Shown: positions 44,530 through 56,495, numbered from the stretch's first letter. The stretch is DNA of 64,000 bases from Hemileia vastatrix (GCA_030280995.1 JASXTE010000011.1:7757501-7821500); one strand, 5' to 3'. The notes: generated from the sequence alone by a model not told the origin. Made by a program: numbers and translations.

Positions 44530-46030
44530 TTTTGAAAGGCCTAATCTTATGTGCTACCTTCATATACTTTGCAGCTCCACCTTCCACTTGAGGGATCCTC
44601 AGAGAATCTTCAACACCAGACCTGGAACAAAAAAACAAGGGTTTCCCCACTTCTCACATTTGTGGCCAAGGTAATGTTTTTGAAAGGTGTAGAAGAAACA
44701 CTAGCAGTGAAAAATTTGGAGGACTTACTTTTATTCCCCAATCTCACAACTCCAAAACTTTTCCGCGATTCCACATCTTCTTCCTCACTTCCATCTTCTA
44801 ATTCTTCAAATCTTGATTCATCTGCTGAATAACTTCTTCTAAAATTTTGCAGTTTATCCTCATGCTGGAGGCCCAAAAATTGATCTTTCTGATCTTCTTT
44901 CTTCACAAATTTGTGCAGTTATCACCACATGCTGGATGCCCAAAAATTGATCTTGATGATCTTCAAAAAAAAATTTCTTGACTTCTTTCTTAATTATCTT
45001 TAGATTTTTTTCTTGATTTTCTTCAGTTGTCTTGAAATTTTTATTTTCTTTTCTTGAGTTTTCTTCTTACTTACAAAAATAACCAGGGGTTTCCCCAATG
45101 CTCACAGGTGTGGAAAATTTAAGGTTTTTGAAAGGTGTTGAAGAAACCCTAGCAGTGCAAAATTGGGAGGACTCACTTTTAGACCCCAATATCACCACTC
45201 CACAGTTACTCAATATATCTTTCAATAAAGATAAATAACCAATATTTTTTTTTGAACTTGAATTAAACAAAATTGAGATCTGGAGAGAGAAAAAATACTT
45301 GATAAAAAACTTGAAGAATATTTTCAGAGAATAGAAATCTTAAAAAGAGAAAGTTGAAAATCCACTTGTTATATCTCCAAGGGAGATGACCTACTAGAAG
45401 CTGGTATTTCCTCATCCTGTGGAGAGGTTGTATCACCAGGATGATCAGCCCTCATCACTCTAAAAAAGACAGACTCCCACTAGAGCCTGAGCCACACTCC
45501 AAAAAACCAGAGGCAGCACCAACCTCTCTTCTTCTCCTACAACAGTCCATGCACTGGCAAATTGAAGACAATCCAGGCCTGATCTTTCAGCCATCTTCTC
45601 CAGGGGATGATAAACTCATGTTAAGTCTCCTTTCATCTTTATCAGTCAACTCAAAACTGATTCCTAAATAAAATTGATAGGCAATTATTGCTTGAAAATC
45701 TATCAAGAATGGCCCACCCAAAACAGCTTTTACTGTTCCTTTGGCAATGTAAAAATGAATTTTCCCTGAGGCTCCACCAACATCTAACTTCACAAACTCA
45801 GATTTTCTAACCAATTCAGGGAAATGGCCACCAATCCCTCTTACATTTCAACCTATACCTGTTCTGATGGGCAGGCCCAGTTGAGTAGCCTCAAAAAAAA
45901 GAAATCAGGTTAATCTGAGAACTTGAATCCACCAATGCTCTAGCATCCCTGCCATTCAGAGTGACATTGACATAACCCAGAGGTTCAAAAAATGAGTTTC
46001 CAACCCCTTGCCAAAATTTTCAGCAGAATC
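44530..46030 (-). pseudogene. Copy M protease and duplicated linker (broken)
   Basis: 45587-45814 encodes the protease C-terminal half (LDVGGASGKIHFYIAKG). The active-site region lies just upstream near 45900 and is interrupted. 44610-44906 and 45067-45270 are two copies of one linker module (KSSKFFTASVSSTPFKNI against ESSQFCTARVSSTPFKNL). The same duplication exists in copy P at 51640-52210, so it predates the split of the copies. Confidence 0.75.
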
Positions 46031-46041
46031 AAAAATGTATT

Positions 46042-47861
46042 CTACCTCCCCAGAAAAACCCTTCTCCTGGTAAACAAAATTTTCTGCCTATCAGCCAAAC
46101 CAGGACTGATAACATACAACTCCCCATAAGTAAGGAAAACCTGACCCTTATTCATCCTTTCCTGGACAGATTCCATAAAATTAACTTTTACAGAAACCAA
46201 TTTCCTCTCAAAGTGAGCCATTTGCTTCACAACCTTGGTCCTAGAAGATACTTGAGGACCATCACCACCAAAAGATTTACCATCAACAGGCACCAAACCA
46301 GATCCCTCACCAGACCCTCTTACTCCAGCAAGCTTTGGCAATGAAGCCAAAGGGAAATCCTCTTCAGAGTCAGAATCAAAATCATCCATGGGCATTGGCT
46401 CCCCATTCATTTCCAATGCTCCAAAACTAGGGGGGCCTATATCAGCTATACCCTTCTGTATTTTATAAAACTCATCTTTGCTGTAATTCTTCCTAGCTGC
46501 ACTCAGCTTAGTATCCACATTTGAAGCCTTAGGCTTTGGTTGGGCCTAAGCACTGCTCTTAGGCCTTCCCACCTTCCCTGCTTCCACATCATAAACACCA
46601 GCCAAGAATTCCCCACTTGACTTTCCACCACACAAATACAACTATAATCCACCAATGGAAGATCTAAATGAGTCTCTATTAGCCTCCTTTTCCTTTATCT
46701 TGCCATCATCTCCATCTTTACCAGAAGAAGATGCCTCATTAGGCAACTCTTCAAAACTTGGCCTCCTTGAGTTGACATTATGTCTGCTCCTCACCAAGTC
46801 AACTAGAGCCTTACCATCATCAGGCTTCACAAAAGAACCATCTGGGAGCTTGAATGTTTTTCAATCAAATTCTACCTTCCCTCCAGAAACATACCTATTC
46901 AGTGCACAACAGTAATTGGACTTGTGGTCTTTCCTGCTGCAATAAGATCAGACCCAAGAATCACTTCCACCATCCCTCCTATTGAAATCTCAAGTCTGAG
47001 AAAGTGCCTAATTGACCTTCTGAGCCTCCTGAACAAAAATATGTAGCTGTTTTGTCAAATTAGCCAACTGCACCATCACAGGATGAAATTTTTTTAGGCC
47101 TCTCAGGAGCCTTTCCCTTGTTTACACTTTCCTTCTTCCTAGAATTCTCCACATCTTCAGAAAATACTTCACTGAACTTGCTAACATACTTGGTGCTAGC
47201 TTCTTGGCAACAATACACTGCAAACAGTTTGGAATGACCCTCCAGAAACTCCTTCACCATAGAAAGAGCAGGAAACTTCTGATTCCCATTAGGAAGAAAG
47301 TTCATCTTATCCTTCTTTTCCAACTACTTTAGCACATCAATTCTCACATTCCTGGCCGTAGAAAACCAGAAAATATCCCTTGCAGAGTCAGTACACTCCA
47401 AATACTACATATCCACCAAATAATACACCACTGGTCTCAATTGAGCAAGAAACTTCCTATAAGTATGGAGGTTGTACACCCCTCCATAAGATTTCCATTC
47501 ACTTGCAATCATATTGAGATCCACTATTGAATATCTGGATCCCCACCTGTCTGTCATCTGCAGACACAAATTTTTCCAATCTTTCCTCCTATAACCCTCC
47601 ATATCAGACACTTCCTTCACCAGAGCCCTTTCACCAATATAGAAGATGACTTGCTTCACTATTTCCAGATGAGAAGCACCATCTACATTCCCATAAGCCT
47701 TCAAACAGCTCCAGAAACAACTTCACATCCTCCCCCATAAACATAGGCCCCTTCCAGGAATTGATCCTGACAGAAGGCCTAACAGAAACAGGAGAATTAC
47801 CATCCTCAGGTGAACCAGATCGACCACTACCACCACTAGAGAAAGAGGGTCCAGAAGCCAT
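46042..47861 (-). pseudogene. Copy M gag (broken)
   Basis: Starts MASGPSFSSGGSGRSG at 47861. It continues in pieces at 47405-47704 (ASHLEIVKQVIFYIGERALV, capsid-like), 47060-47323, a damaged zinc-knuckle region near 46940, 46642-46830 and 46042-46518. The pieces are co-linear with copy P 48977-50942. The zinc knuckle that is intact in P is interrupted here. Confidence 0.8.
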
Positions 47862-47957
47862 GGTGCAATAGATTCCAGTTATCCAATCACCAACCACAGA
47901 AGAGAGTCCAAAAGTAACAGAAAGTTCAAAATGCTAGCAAATCCTCACCCCATGTTG

Positions 47958-48870
47958 AATTTTTCATATTTTAAGTTTTAAGGGGCCATTTCCTCATTTT
48001 TCATTTCGAAAGATAGTGGTTTAATTTTGTTTTTCGTGTTTTACAGGCTAACCTTAAGTCTTAGGTTTAAGCTCTTAGTACCATTAGGTAGAGCTAATAT
48101 GGCTCTATATTTTATTTCACAATGTTGTTATAGCTTAATTTTGTGTTTTAAGGTTTTTAGTAGTTGTGGTAGATTTTTATAAGTATTTTGGGCTTTTTTT
48201 GATGTTTTTGGTGGTTTTATGGCTTCAGGGTGGTCTGGCCACCTCTAGGTGGGCCTCCTGATGTTGGGAAGACTGTCCACCTTGGTGCTAGAAGGCTGGG
48301 AAGTGTTTCTAGAGGATTTTTATGCAATTTGGGTGTCAAAAGCATCAAATTTGTTGCTGTGCATGGTATTTTTAGATAGTAGTCTGTCTTTACATACTGA
48401 ATAAGACAGTTTGAGGCAACTTTAATTATCATACAACCATCCGGAGGTGATATCATTGTTTCTCAGTTTTCACTGGTTTTTGGCCACAATTGGCAGTGTT
48501 TGTTGCAAGGTTAGTTCCTCATTTAACTCAACTTTGGCAACTGGTTTCTCTGGTGTAGCTTTGTAACCTGAATCAATTATTATTGATTTTTTCAGTGAAA
48601 CAAGTGCACAGTGTTTTTTTTTCTGATGTTAATCTTTCTGCATTTAATGTTTCAGATTCTTTGATTCTCAGAAGTCTGTTATTGGCTACTGACTTGACTT
48701 GTTAAGCAATCAAGAAGTATGTTGGAAGGGGTATAGTAACAGTCTCTAATTTTCTGTAGTATATAATAAATCTCACCTGGTATTTCTCAATGGGACAGGG
48801 GTTTTTCTCTCCAGTTTTACTCCAACTTCCTTGGTTAAGGCATATAGCTAGTACTATAGGATTGTCTACA
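47958..48870 (+). repeat. Truncated 5' LTR of copy P
   Basis: Homologous to 36004-36880 inverted, ending GGATTGTCTACA. After it comes TTTCTGGGCCCAATGTGGGG, the probable primer-site region starting at TGG. The LTR start is missing because homology begins in mid-LTR, exactly at the junction with the leader of copy M. A 40-bp insertion relative to copy M lies near 48240. Confidence 0.75.
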
Positions 48871-48976
48871 TTTCTGGGCCCAATGTGGGGAGAGGATATG
48901 TTAACCTTTTGGATTTTCTGTTAATTTTGGACTCTCTTCTGTGTTTGGAAATTGGTTTTCTGGAATTCATTAGACC

Positions 48977-49929
48977 ATGGCTTCTGCACCCTCTTTCTCT
49001 AGTGGTGGTAGTGGCACTGTTGGTGCTGCTGAGGATGGTAATCCCCCTGTTTCTGTTAGGACTTCTGTAGGATCAAGTCCTGGAAGCAGCCTATGTTTAT
49101 GAAGGAGGATGTGAAGTTGTTTCTGGAGATTTTTGAGGCTGCTGGGAATTTATATGGTGCTTCTCACTTGGACATGGTGAAGCAAGTCAACTTTTACATT
49201 GGTGAAAGGGCTCTGGTAAAGGAGGTTGCTGCTATGGAGGGCTATAGGAGGAAAGATTGGAAAAAATTGTTTCTGAAGATGACAGACAGGTGGTGATCCA
49301 GGTATTCAATGGTGGATCTCAATATGATTGCTAATTAATGGCAATCTTATGGGGGTGTGGATAACCTCCACACTTATAGGAAGTTTCTGGCTTAGTTAAA
49401 GCCAGTGGTGAATTATTTGGTGGACATGCAGGAGTTGGAGAGTAATGACTCTGAGAGGGATATTTACTGGTCTGCTTTGGCCAGGAATATTAGGATTGAT
49501 GTGTTAAAGTAGTTGGCTAAGAAGGATAAGATGAAGATTCTTCCTAATGATAATCAAAAATTGCCTGCTCTTTCTGTAGTGAAGGAGTTTGTAGAGGGAC
49601 ATCTGAAACTGTTGACAGTAGATTCTTTCCAGGAAGCTACCACAAAATATGTTAGCAAGGTCATTGAAGCATTTACTGAAGATGTGGAGGAGTCTAGGAA
49701 GAAGGAAAGTGTGAACAAGAGGAAGGCTCCTGAGAAGCCTAAGGAGGTTCACCCTGTGGTGGAGAAGTTGGCTGATCTGACAAAACAGCTACATATCTTT
49801 GTTCAGGAGGCTCAGAAGGCCAATAAGGCTCCTTCTCAGTCTAGGGATTTTAAAAGTAGGGCTGGTAGGAGTGATCCTTGGGTCTGCTCATATTGTAGCA
49901 GAAAGGGGCACAAGTCCAATGATTGTTAG
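48977..49929 (+). pseudogene. Copy P gag (broken)
   Basis: Starts MASAPSFSSGG. A shift near 49077 precedes the open piece 49093-49296 (FMKEDVKLFLEIFEAAGNLY, MVKQVNFYIGERALVKEV). Stops follow at 49296 and near 49336, 49396 and 49512. The 49513-49929 piece is basic and ends with an intact zinc knuckle, CSYCSRKGHKSNDC, then TAG. The order capsid-like region then CCHC knuckle is normal for Gypsy gag. Confidence 0.85.
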
Positions 49930-49944
49930 GCACTAAATAGGGAT

Positions 49945-51377
49945 GTGTCTGAAGGGAAGGTGGAATTTGATGGGAAAGTTTTCAAGCTCCCAGATGGTTC
50001 TTTTGTGAAGCCTAATGATTGTCAGGCTCCAGTGGACTTGGTGAGGAGGAGAAATAACCTTAACTCAGGAGGGCCAAGATTTGAAGAGTTGCCTAATGAG
50101 GCTTCTTCTTCTGGTAAAAGTGGAGATGATAGAAAGGGAAAGAGAAAGGAGGCTAATAGAGTCTCATTTACATCTTCCTTTGGTGGTTTAGAGTTGTATT
50201 CTTGTGGTAAAAAGACAAGTGGGGAATGCTTGGCTGGTGTTTATGACATGGAAGCAGGGAAGGTGGGAAGGCCTAGGAGCATTTTTCAGGCCCAACCAAA
50301 GCCTAAGGCTTCAAAGGTGGATACTAAGCTGAGTGCAGCTTGGAAAAAGTACAGCAAAGAGGAGCTGTACAAGATTCAGAAGAGTATAGCTGATATAAGC
50401 CCCCTAGTTTTAGAGAATTGGACATGAATGGTAAGCCAATGCCTATGGATCTTAACTCTGACTCTGAGGAGAATGTCCCTTTTACTTCATTTCCAAAGCC
50501 TGCTGGAGTTAGAGGCTTTTGTGAGGGATCTGGCTTGATTCCTGTTGATGGAAGATCTGTTGGTGGTTCTGGTCCTCAAGAATCTTCAAGGACCAAGGTA
50601 GTGAAGCAGAAAGCTCACTTTGAGAGGCCAGTGGTTTCTGGCCAATTTGTTGTTATAGAATCTGTCCTGGAAAGAATGAATCAGTGTCAGGCTTCCCTTA
50701 CTTATGGGGAATTGTATGCTATCAGTCCTGGGTTGGCTTATAGGCAGAAAAAGTTGTTGACTAGGAGAAGGGTTTCTTCTGGGGAGGTGGAAAACATTTG
50801 TGATTCTGCTGAAAAGTCTGGTGAGTGGTTGGAAACTAATTTTTCTGCACCACTTGGTTATGTCAATGTAACTCTGAATGGCAGGGAGGCTAGGGCATTG
50901 GTGGATTCAGGTTTTCAGATTCACATGATTTCTTTGATTTAGGCTACTCATCTGGGCCTCCCCATCAAGATAGGGATTGGTGAAAATTTAAGAGGGATTG
51001 GTGGCCATGTCACTGAATTGATCGGAGAAGCTGAGTATGTTAAGCTGGATGTTGGTGGAGCCTCAGGGAAGGTACATTTTTACATTGCCAAAGGTAATGT
51101 AAAAGCTGTTTTGGGTGGATCATTCTTGATGGATTTCCAAGCAAGAATTGGTTATCAGTTTGATGTGGGAATCAGTTTGGAGTTGACTGGTGAAGATGAA
51201 AGGAGAATTCACATGAGGTTTTCATCTCCTAGAGATTATGAATGGGATACCAGGCCTGTCTTGTCTTCAATGTGCCAGTGCATGGATTGTTGTAGGAGAA
51301 GAAGAGAAGTGGTTGCCGCCTCCAGTTTTTTGGAGTGTGGATCAGGCTCTAGTGAGAGTCTGTCTTTTTTAGAGTGA
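49945..51377 (+). pseudogene. Copy P protease region (broken)
   Basis: 49945-50427 is a charged linker (KLPDGSFVKPND). 50418-50942 leads to the aspartic-protease site NGREARALVDSGFQIHMI, where the DSG triad is intact. A TAG follows at once. 51018-51377 gives the rest of the domain (LDVGGASGKVHFYIAKG, LGGSFLMDFQARIGYQFDVG). It aligns with 45587-46518 in copy M. Confidence 0.85.
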
Positions 51378-51594
51378 TGAAGGCTGATCACCCAAGTGCG
51401 ACAACCTCTACCCAAGATGAGAAAATCTCAGGTTGTAGTAGGTCAGCTCCCTTTGAAATATACCAAGTGGATTTTCACCTTTCTTTTTCTAATGTTTCTC
51501 TTCAATGCAAGTATTCTTCAAGTTTTTTATCAAATATCTGTTCTCTCTCAAGATTTTAAATTATTTTTAATTCAAGTTTAAAATAAAGATTGGC

Positions 51595-52274
51595 TATATA
51601 TCTTTAATGAAAGATATGCCAAAAAGTTTCAGAGTGGTGATATTGGGGTTTAAAAGTAAGTCCTGCAAATTGTGCACCACTAGGGATTCTTCTAAACCTT
51701 TCAAAAAATTACCTTTCCCACTTCTGTGAGCATTGGGGGAAACCCTGGTAATTTTTGTAGGATAGAAGAAAACTCAAGAAAAGACAATAAAAATTATAAG
51801 ATAACTGAAAAAAATCAAGAAAAAAATCTGAAGATAATCAAAATAGAAGAAAAGAAATATTTTTGTGAAGATCATCAAGATCAAGTTTTGGGCCTCCAAC
51901 ACAAGGTTAAACTGCACAAAATTTTGATGAAAGAAGATTTTCAATATCAATTTTTGAGCCCCCAGCGTGAGGATAAACTGCACAATTTTAGAAGATGTGA
52001 TTCAGAAGATGAATCAAGATTTGAAGACTTAGAAGATGGAAGTGAGGAAGAATATGTAGAATTGCAGAAAAGTTTTGCAGTGGTGATATTGGGGCCTAAA
52101 AGTAAGTCCTCCCTATTTTGCACTGCTAGGGTTTATTCTAAATCTTTCAAAAACATAACTTGGCCACACACGTGCAAAATGCGAAAACCCTTGGTTTTTG
52201 TTCCAGGTCTGGTGGTGAAGACATCCCGAAGATACCTCAAGTTGAAGGTGGAGCTTAAAAATATAAGAAGGTAG
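51595..52274 (+). pseudogene. Copy P duplicated linker between protease and RT
   Basis: Two modules of about 170 bp with the pattern GGTGATATTGGGG, AAAAGTAAGTCCT, CTAGGG and CTTTCAAAAA lie at about 51640-51760 and 52080-52210. They are separated by A-rich sequence encoding K- and E-rich residues. The open piece 51726-52274 has two short repeats (DQVLGLQHKVKLH and YQFLSPQREDKLH). The same arrangement is in copy M. Function unknown. Confidence 0.65.
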
Positions 52275-52315
52275 CGCAGAAGATTAGGCCTGTCAATGAG
52301 CCTATTCCTCTAGGT

Positions 52316-53479
52316 TTGAATCTTCATTTGAAGAGACCTTCTTTGTCAAGTGATCCCTACTGTACTCCTCTGGTGAAGAATCACCTTGATTTTGTGGAAA
52401 CTGCTAGGGTGACTGTGGAAAGGTTGAAAGATGTGAATTTCGGTCCTGATGGTTGGTTGTCTAATGAGGAGAAGAAGTTGTTGTTGCACTTTATTGTGCT
52501 GAGGGAAAAAGTGGTGTTGTTTGTTGAAGAGGAAAGGGGTGTGTTGAAACACTCTTATGGGGAAACTTACTTGATTCCTGTGGTTTGTCATGAAACTTGG
52601 CAAATCAAACCTATTCCAATTACAGCTGCTATCAGGGATGATTTTGTGGAGATCTTTAGGGAAAGAGTCATGACTGGATTATACAAACAATCAACATCTA
52701 GTTACTCAAGTCCGTCTTTCTGTGTAAGGAAGCAGAATGGGAAGCTGAGGGTGGTGCATAATCTTACAGCCTTAAATAGAGTCACAATCAAGGATGCTGA
52801 GATGCCCCAAAGTGCAGATGACTTTGTGGAAGCTTTTTCTGGAAAGGTGTGTTATGGTTTGGGTGATATTATGGGTGGTTATGATGAAAGGGAAATTCAC
52901 ATGGATTTGCGGCCACTTACAACGTTTAAGACTCCTCTGGGAAGATTTCAGCTCACTAGGTTGCCTTAAGGAGCAACTAATTCAGTATCAGTATATCAAG
53001 CACAAATGGTTTAAATTTTACAGGATGAGGTTCCTACTCATTCTGGTATTTTTATTGATTATGGTTGAATCAAAGGACCCTCCACTAATTATGGAAATGA
53101 GGTGCTGAAGGAGAACCCAGGTATAAGAAGATTTGTTTGGGAATATGCAATTACTCTAGAGAGAGTACTGTTTAGGATTGAAGAGGCTTGTTTGACCATT
53201 TCTATGTCAAAGTTTTGTTGTTGTGTACCTGCTCTGAAAATTCTGGGTCATGTGGTATGTAAAGAGGGAACAATTATGGAAAAGAAAAAAATTTATAAAA
53301 TTCAGTCATGGCCAAGGCCTAAAAGTACTACTGAACTCAAGGGATTTTTGGGGGTTTGTGTGTATGTCAGGATTTTTATTAAAGATTTTTCTTTGTTGGA
53401 TTCACTTTTAAGAAGTCTGACCAGAAAAAATGCCAAGTGGGAATGGTCTGAAGAGTGTGAAGAGGCTTTCAGAAGTTGA
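52316..53479 (+). pseudogene. Copy P reverse transcriptase (broken)
   Basis: 52316-52969: N-terminal domain and fingers (SSPSFCVRKQNGKLRVVHNL, GLGDIMGGYDEREIHMD, TFKTPLGRFQLTRLP). The catalytic box near 53050 reads GIFIDYG then a stop, where copy M has GIFIDDGG, so the second aspartate is lost. 53102-53479: thumb and connection (ITLERVLFRIEEA, ILGHVVCKEG, GFLGVCVYVRIFIKDFS). At least two frameshifts. Confidence 0.88.
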
Positions 53480-54648
53480 AGAAGGTGGTGGGCAAAGATA
53501 TTATTCTTCACAAGTTGGATTATGGTGTGAAGGCTGGAAAAAATTATTTGACAGTGGAATCAAGTTATATTGCTGCTGGTGCTGTTTTGTCTCAGGAGGA
53601 TAAAACTGGGAGGGTCAGGCTAGTAAGGTATGAGTCCCTGGTATTTAATGAGGTTGAATCTAGATATTCTCAATGCAAGTTGGAATTGTGTGGTGTAGCA
53701 AAAATTTTGAAGAAGCTTCAAATTGTTTTTTGGGGGCAGCGTTTTGAGATGCAGGTGGATGCTATATCTCTGGTTCAAATGATCAACACACCTAGTCTTC
53801 CAAATGCTTTAATGACTAGGTGGCTGGCATTTATTCAGCATTTTACTTTTGACCTGGTACACAAACCTGGAAAAACTTTTACGATGCCAGATGGATTATC
53901 AAGGAGACCACCCACAGATGAAGATTCAGACTCTGAAGAATTTGATGAAGATATCCCAGTGGTTAGTGCCAGAAAAAAGGGTGCTGAAGATTTTTCTCAC
54001 CTTCCCCATGATGCTAAACAGGAGGATTTTTCTCTCCACCCCCAAGAGGTTAAACTGGCTAGTTCTGATCTTGATTCCGGTGATCAGGATGGTTTTGTTG
54101 ATGAAGATGGGGCTGTTGTTTGGGATGGCTCAAATTTAGAAAATTGTGGTTTTTTTTTTAGTAAACTGGATTCTCTTAAGATTCAGTTGAAGGAAAAGGA
54201 TGTACCAAAGTTTAGGGATTGTTTTCCTGGTTGGGCCAGTTGTGTAGCTCATGTTCACACTGGAGATTTCTATGACAGAGTTGTACCCTTGGATGTTGTT
54301 TTGTTGGATTTTGAAGATGAGACCTGGGGTCAGACTGGGTTATATTTTATTATGGTTAAATATCTGTTAACCTTGGAGAGGCCAGATATGTGTGATGATG
54401 ATACTTGGGTGGCAATCAAGAAGAAAAGTCCTGGATTCTATGTGTCAGGAAGAAATTTTATGAAGAGGAGACATCCAAATCCTCAAGTAGTTGTGACTCA
54501 GAAGAAGGGCCAAGAGTTGGTGTTGAAGTCATTGCATGAAGGCCTTGGTCATAGAGGCTTTGGGGAGACTTATAGAAGAGTAGCAGACAGATTTTGGTGG
54601 CCAGGTATGAAGTTGGCTGTGCGGGGTTGGGTTCAATCTTGTGAATAA
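53476..54648 (+). CDS. Copy P RNase H and integrase N-terminal part (longest open piece)
   Basis: 390 codons. RNase H: LTVESSYIAAGAVLSQED, where S stands at the catalytic D position, then LELCGVAKILKKLQ and VDAISLVQMIN. The RNase H end is KTFTMPDGLSRRPP. An acidic linker of about 130 residues follows (DEDSDSEEFDEDIPV). The integrase zinc site begins with HEGLGHRGFGETYRRVADRF and WWPGMK; its cysteine pair starts SCE and is cut off by TAA. It is open in length but is only part of a dead polyprotein. Confidence 0.82.
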   Translation: MKKVVGKDIILHKLDYGVKAGKNYLTVESSYIAAGAVLSQEDKTGRVRLVRYESLVFNEVESRYSQCKLELCGVAKILKKLQIVFWGQRFEMQVDAISLVQMINTPSLPNALMTRWLAFIQHFTFDLVHKPGKTFTMPDGLSRRPPTDEDSDSEEFDEDIPVVSARKKGAEDFSHLPHDAKQEDFSLHPQEVKLASSDLDSGDQDGFVDEDGAVVWDGSNLENCGFFFSKLDSLKIQLKEKDVPKFRDCFPGWASCVAHVHTGDFYDRVVPLDVVLLDFEDETWGQTGLYFIMVKYLLTLERPDMCDDDTWVAIKKKSPGFYVSGRNFMKRRHPNPQVVVTQKKGQELVLKSLHEGLGHRGFGETYRRVADRFWWPGMKLAVRGWVQSCE

Positions 54649-55595
54649 TGTCAAAGAAGAAGTAACTTGAAGTATAAAGAGGTTTACCATGCAACTGGTG
54701 AATTAACTGTGTTTGGAAGAGTCAGTTTGGATTCTGTCCATATTAAAGAGGGCAGGTATAAGTACTTGATTGTTTCCAGGGATGATTTTTCTGGTGGGTT
54801 GAAGCAGTGCCTCTGGTTAATTTGACTGAAAAAGATGTGGCAAAATTTTTGGAGAAGGAATGGGTGTTTAGATATGGGTTAATGAAGCTGGTGACTGTTG
54901 ATGGTGGGCTAGAGTTTGGAGCTGAATTTAAAGAAGCTGTGGCAAGTATTGGTTCTAAAGTCAGGGTGGCAACACCTTATTATCCTGAAGCTGAAGACAT
55001 GGTTGAAAGATGCCATCAAGTTATCAAGAATTCTTTGGTGAAGATGTGTGGAGATATTACTGAATAGTGGATGCATTATTTTACATTGGTGCTATTTGCT
55101 GATAGATTCACCGTGAAGAAAAAAACTGGTTATTCTCCTTATGAATTAATGTTTTGTCAGAAAGATGTTCTACCAGAGGATTTGAAAGCCATCTCTTATA
55201 TTGAAATTGATTGGGATGATGTGTGCTCAACAGAAGATTTGCTCTGTGACAGGATTCAACAGTTGTAATGTAGAGAGGAATGTCAGGAGAAGGCATACTC
55301 TAGAATGATGAAGATAAGAAATCAATCAGTCAGATACTGGGACAATAAGTTGGATCATAGACTCACGAATACCTTGAAACCTGGCTGTTTGGTTTTGGTG
55401 TATAATAGAAGTTTGGAGAGTCGGTGGGGAAAAATGTTTTCTGATAGATTGAATGTACCTTACAGAGTCAGATCTCAGGTGTCTGGGGGTTCTTATGTTT
55501 TGGAGGAGTTGGATGGTGCAGTCATGAAGAAGAGAGTGGCTGCTGATCAGGTGAAGAGATTTTACCCAATAGACACTAGAAGTGAAGAAGATTGA
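54649..55595 (+). pseudogene. Copy P integrase core and C-terminus (broken)
   Basis: Continues with the CQRR part of the zinc site. 54700-54800 holds the first catalytic region (SLDSVHIKEGRYKYLIV). 54807-55067 has LVTVDGGLEFGAEF with the second D and YYPEAEDMVERCHQVIKNSL with E. 55071-55268 and 55305-55595 give the C-terminal part (NPLKPGCLVLVYNRSLES-like, YRVRSQVSGGSYVLEEL). Stops at 55067 and 55268. Confidence 0.87.
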
Positions 55596-56495
55596 ATTCA
55601 AAATGAGAATGAACTATGGACCATTCTTTAATTTTGGATTTAGGTGATTATGTGCATCTGTTTTGTTGGAAATTTATTTGTCAGAAGGTACCCATGGGAG
55701 GGGCTTCTAGATTTGATCTTCCCAAGTATGGGGGTAACTTATGGGCTGGCTGCTCTATCAAAAGTTACCCCAGATTTTCTGTTTCCAATCCCTTCTCTTA
55801 ATCTTTTTGAACCCTAGTATTGGTTTTTCTTCACAGGTTTTTAGTCCACTATGACTTAAAACTGGAAATTGTTTTGGTATTCAAGTGCTGGACTCTTCAC
55901 AATTATTTGTTTTGGTTTATTGTGTTGGATGTTGTGTTTTTGTTAGAAGTTACCCAGTGGGGCTTCTAGATTTTTTTTTGAAAAGTGTGGGGGTAACTGA
56001 TGAGCTGGCTGCTCTGTAGAACAGTTACCCCATAATTTCTGTTCAAGTATTTTGTTTTCCTAGTTGAATCCTAGTACTGCTTTTTATTATTCAGGTTTAA
56101 AGTCCACTATGACTTTAAACTGACTTGCTACTGACTTTTTTGGTCCTTTTAGATCGTTGGTGGATCACTGGTGGTCTCCCATCATTTTTACTTATTGTAG
56201 GGAGCCCACTCAGTTATCATTTCCTAGGACGGGACTTTCTATGGAGCTGGACTTTTCAATTTTATATCTTTTATTTTTGTGTTTATGGTTGTGTTAGATA
56301 GTAGTTTTAGATTATTTTCATTTTTCTCTTTTTTTCTTTTAATTTATTTATAGGTGTTATTAGGATATAAAGAGGGTAAAATCACATTATTATGGTGTCA
56401 TCACATCAGGGTCACCTGGATGTGGGCAAGCATTGGTGGGGAAAGGCTCATCAATTGGCTGGGCAATGCTATTTTCTTTTTTTCTGTATTTCATT
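55596..56495 (+). other. Post-pol region of copy P with two hairpin units
   Basis: Two units of about 250 bp, each with TACCCA.GGGGCTTCTAGATT followed by a hairpin. The first hairpin (55729-55770) has stem GGGGTAACTT / AAGTTACCCC. The second (55989-56031) has GGGGTAACTG / CAGTTACCCC. The paired change G-C to T-A keeps the stem. 56370-56495 matches 40390-40510 inverted. Confidence 0.75.

Larger units (their letters stand above)
36004..47957 (-). mobile_element. Third Gypsy family, copy M (minus, decayed)
   Basis: On the minus strand gag begins at 47861 and pol ends near 41275. After pol come hairpin-bearing repeats (40870-41270), an AT-rich block, two ORFs on the opposite strand (39908 back to 37081), and an LTR end at 36004. 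The homologous plus-strand copy P (47958 onward) has the same order of gag, protease, RT, RNase H and integrase. There are stops and shifts in every domain. The 5' LTR of M is missing: its leader meets the truncated LTR of P at about 47957. Confidence 0.85.
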
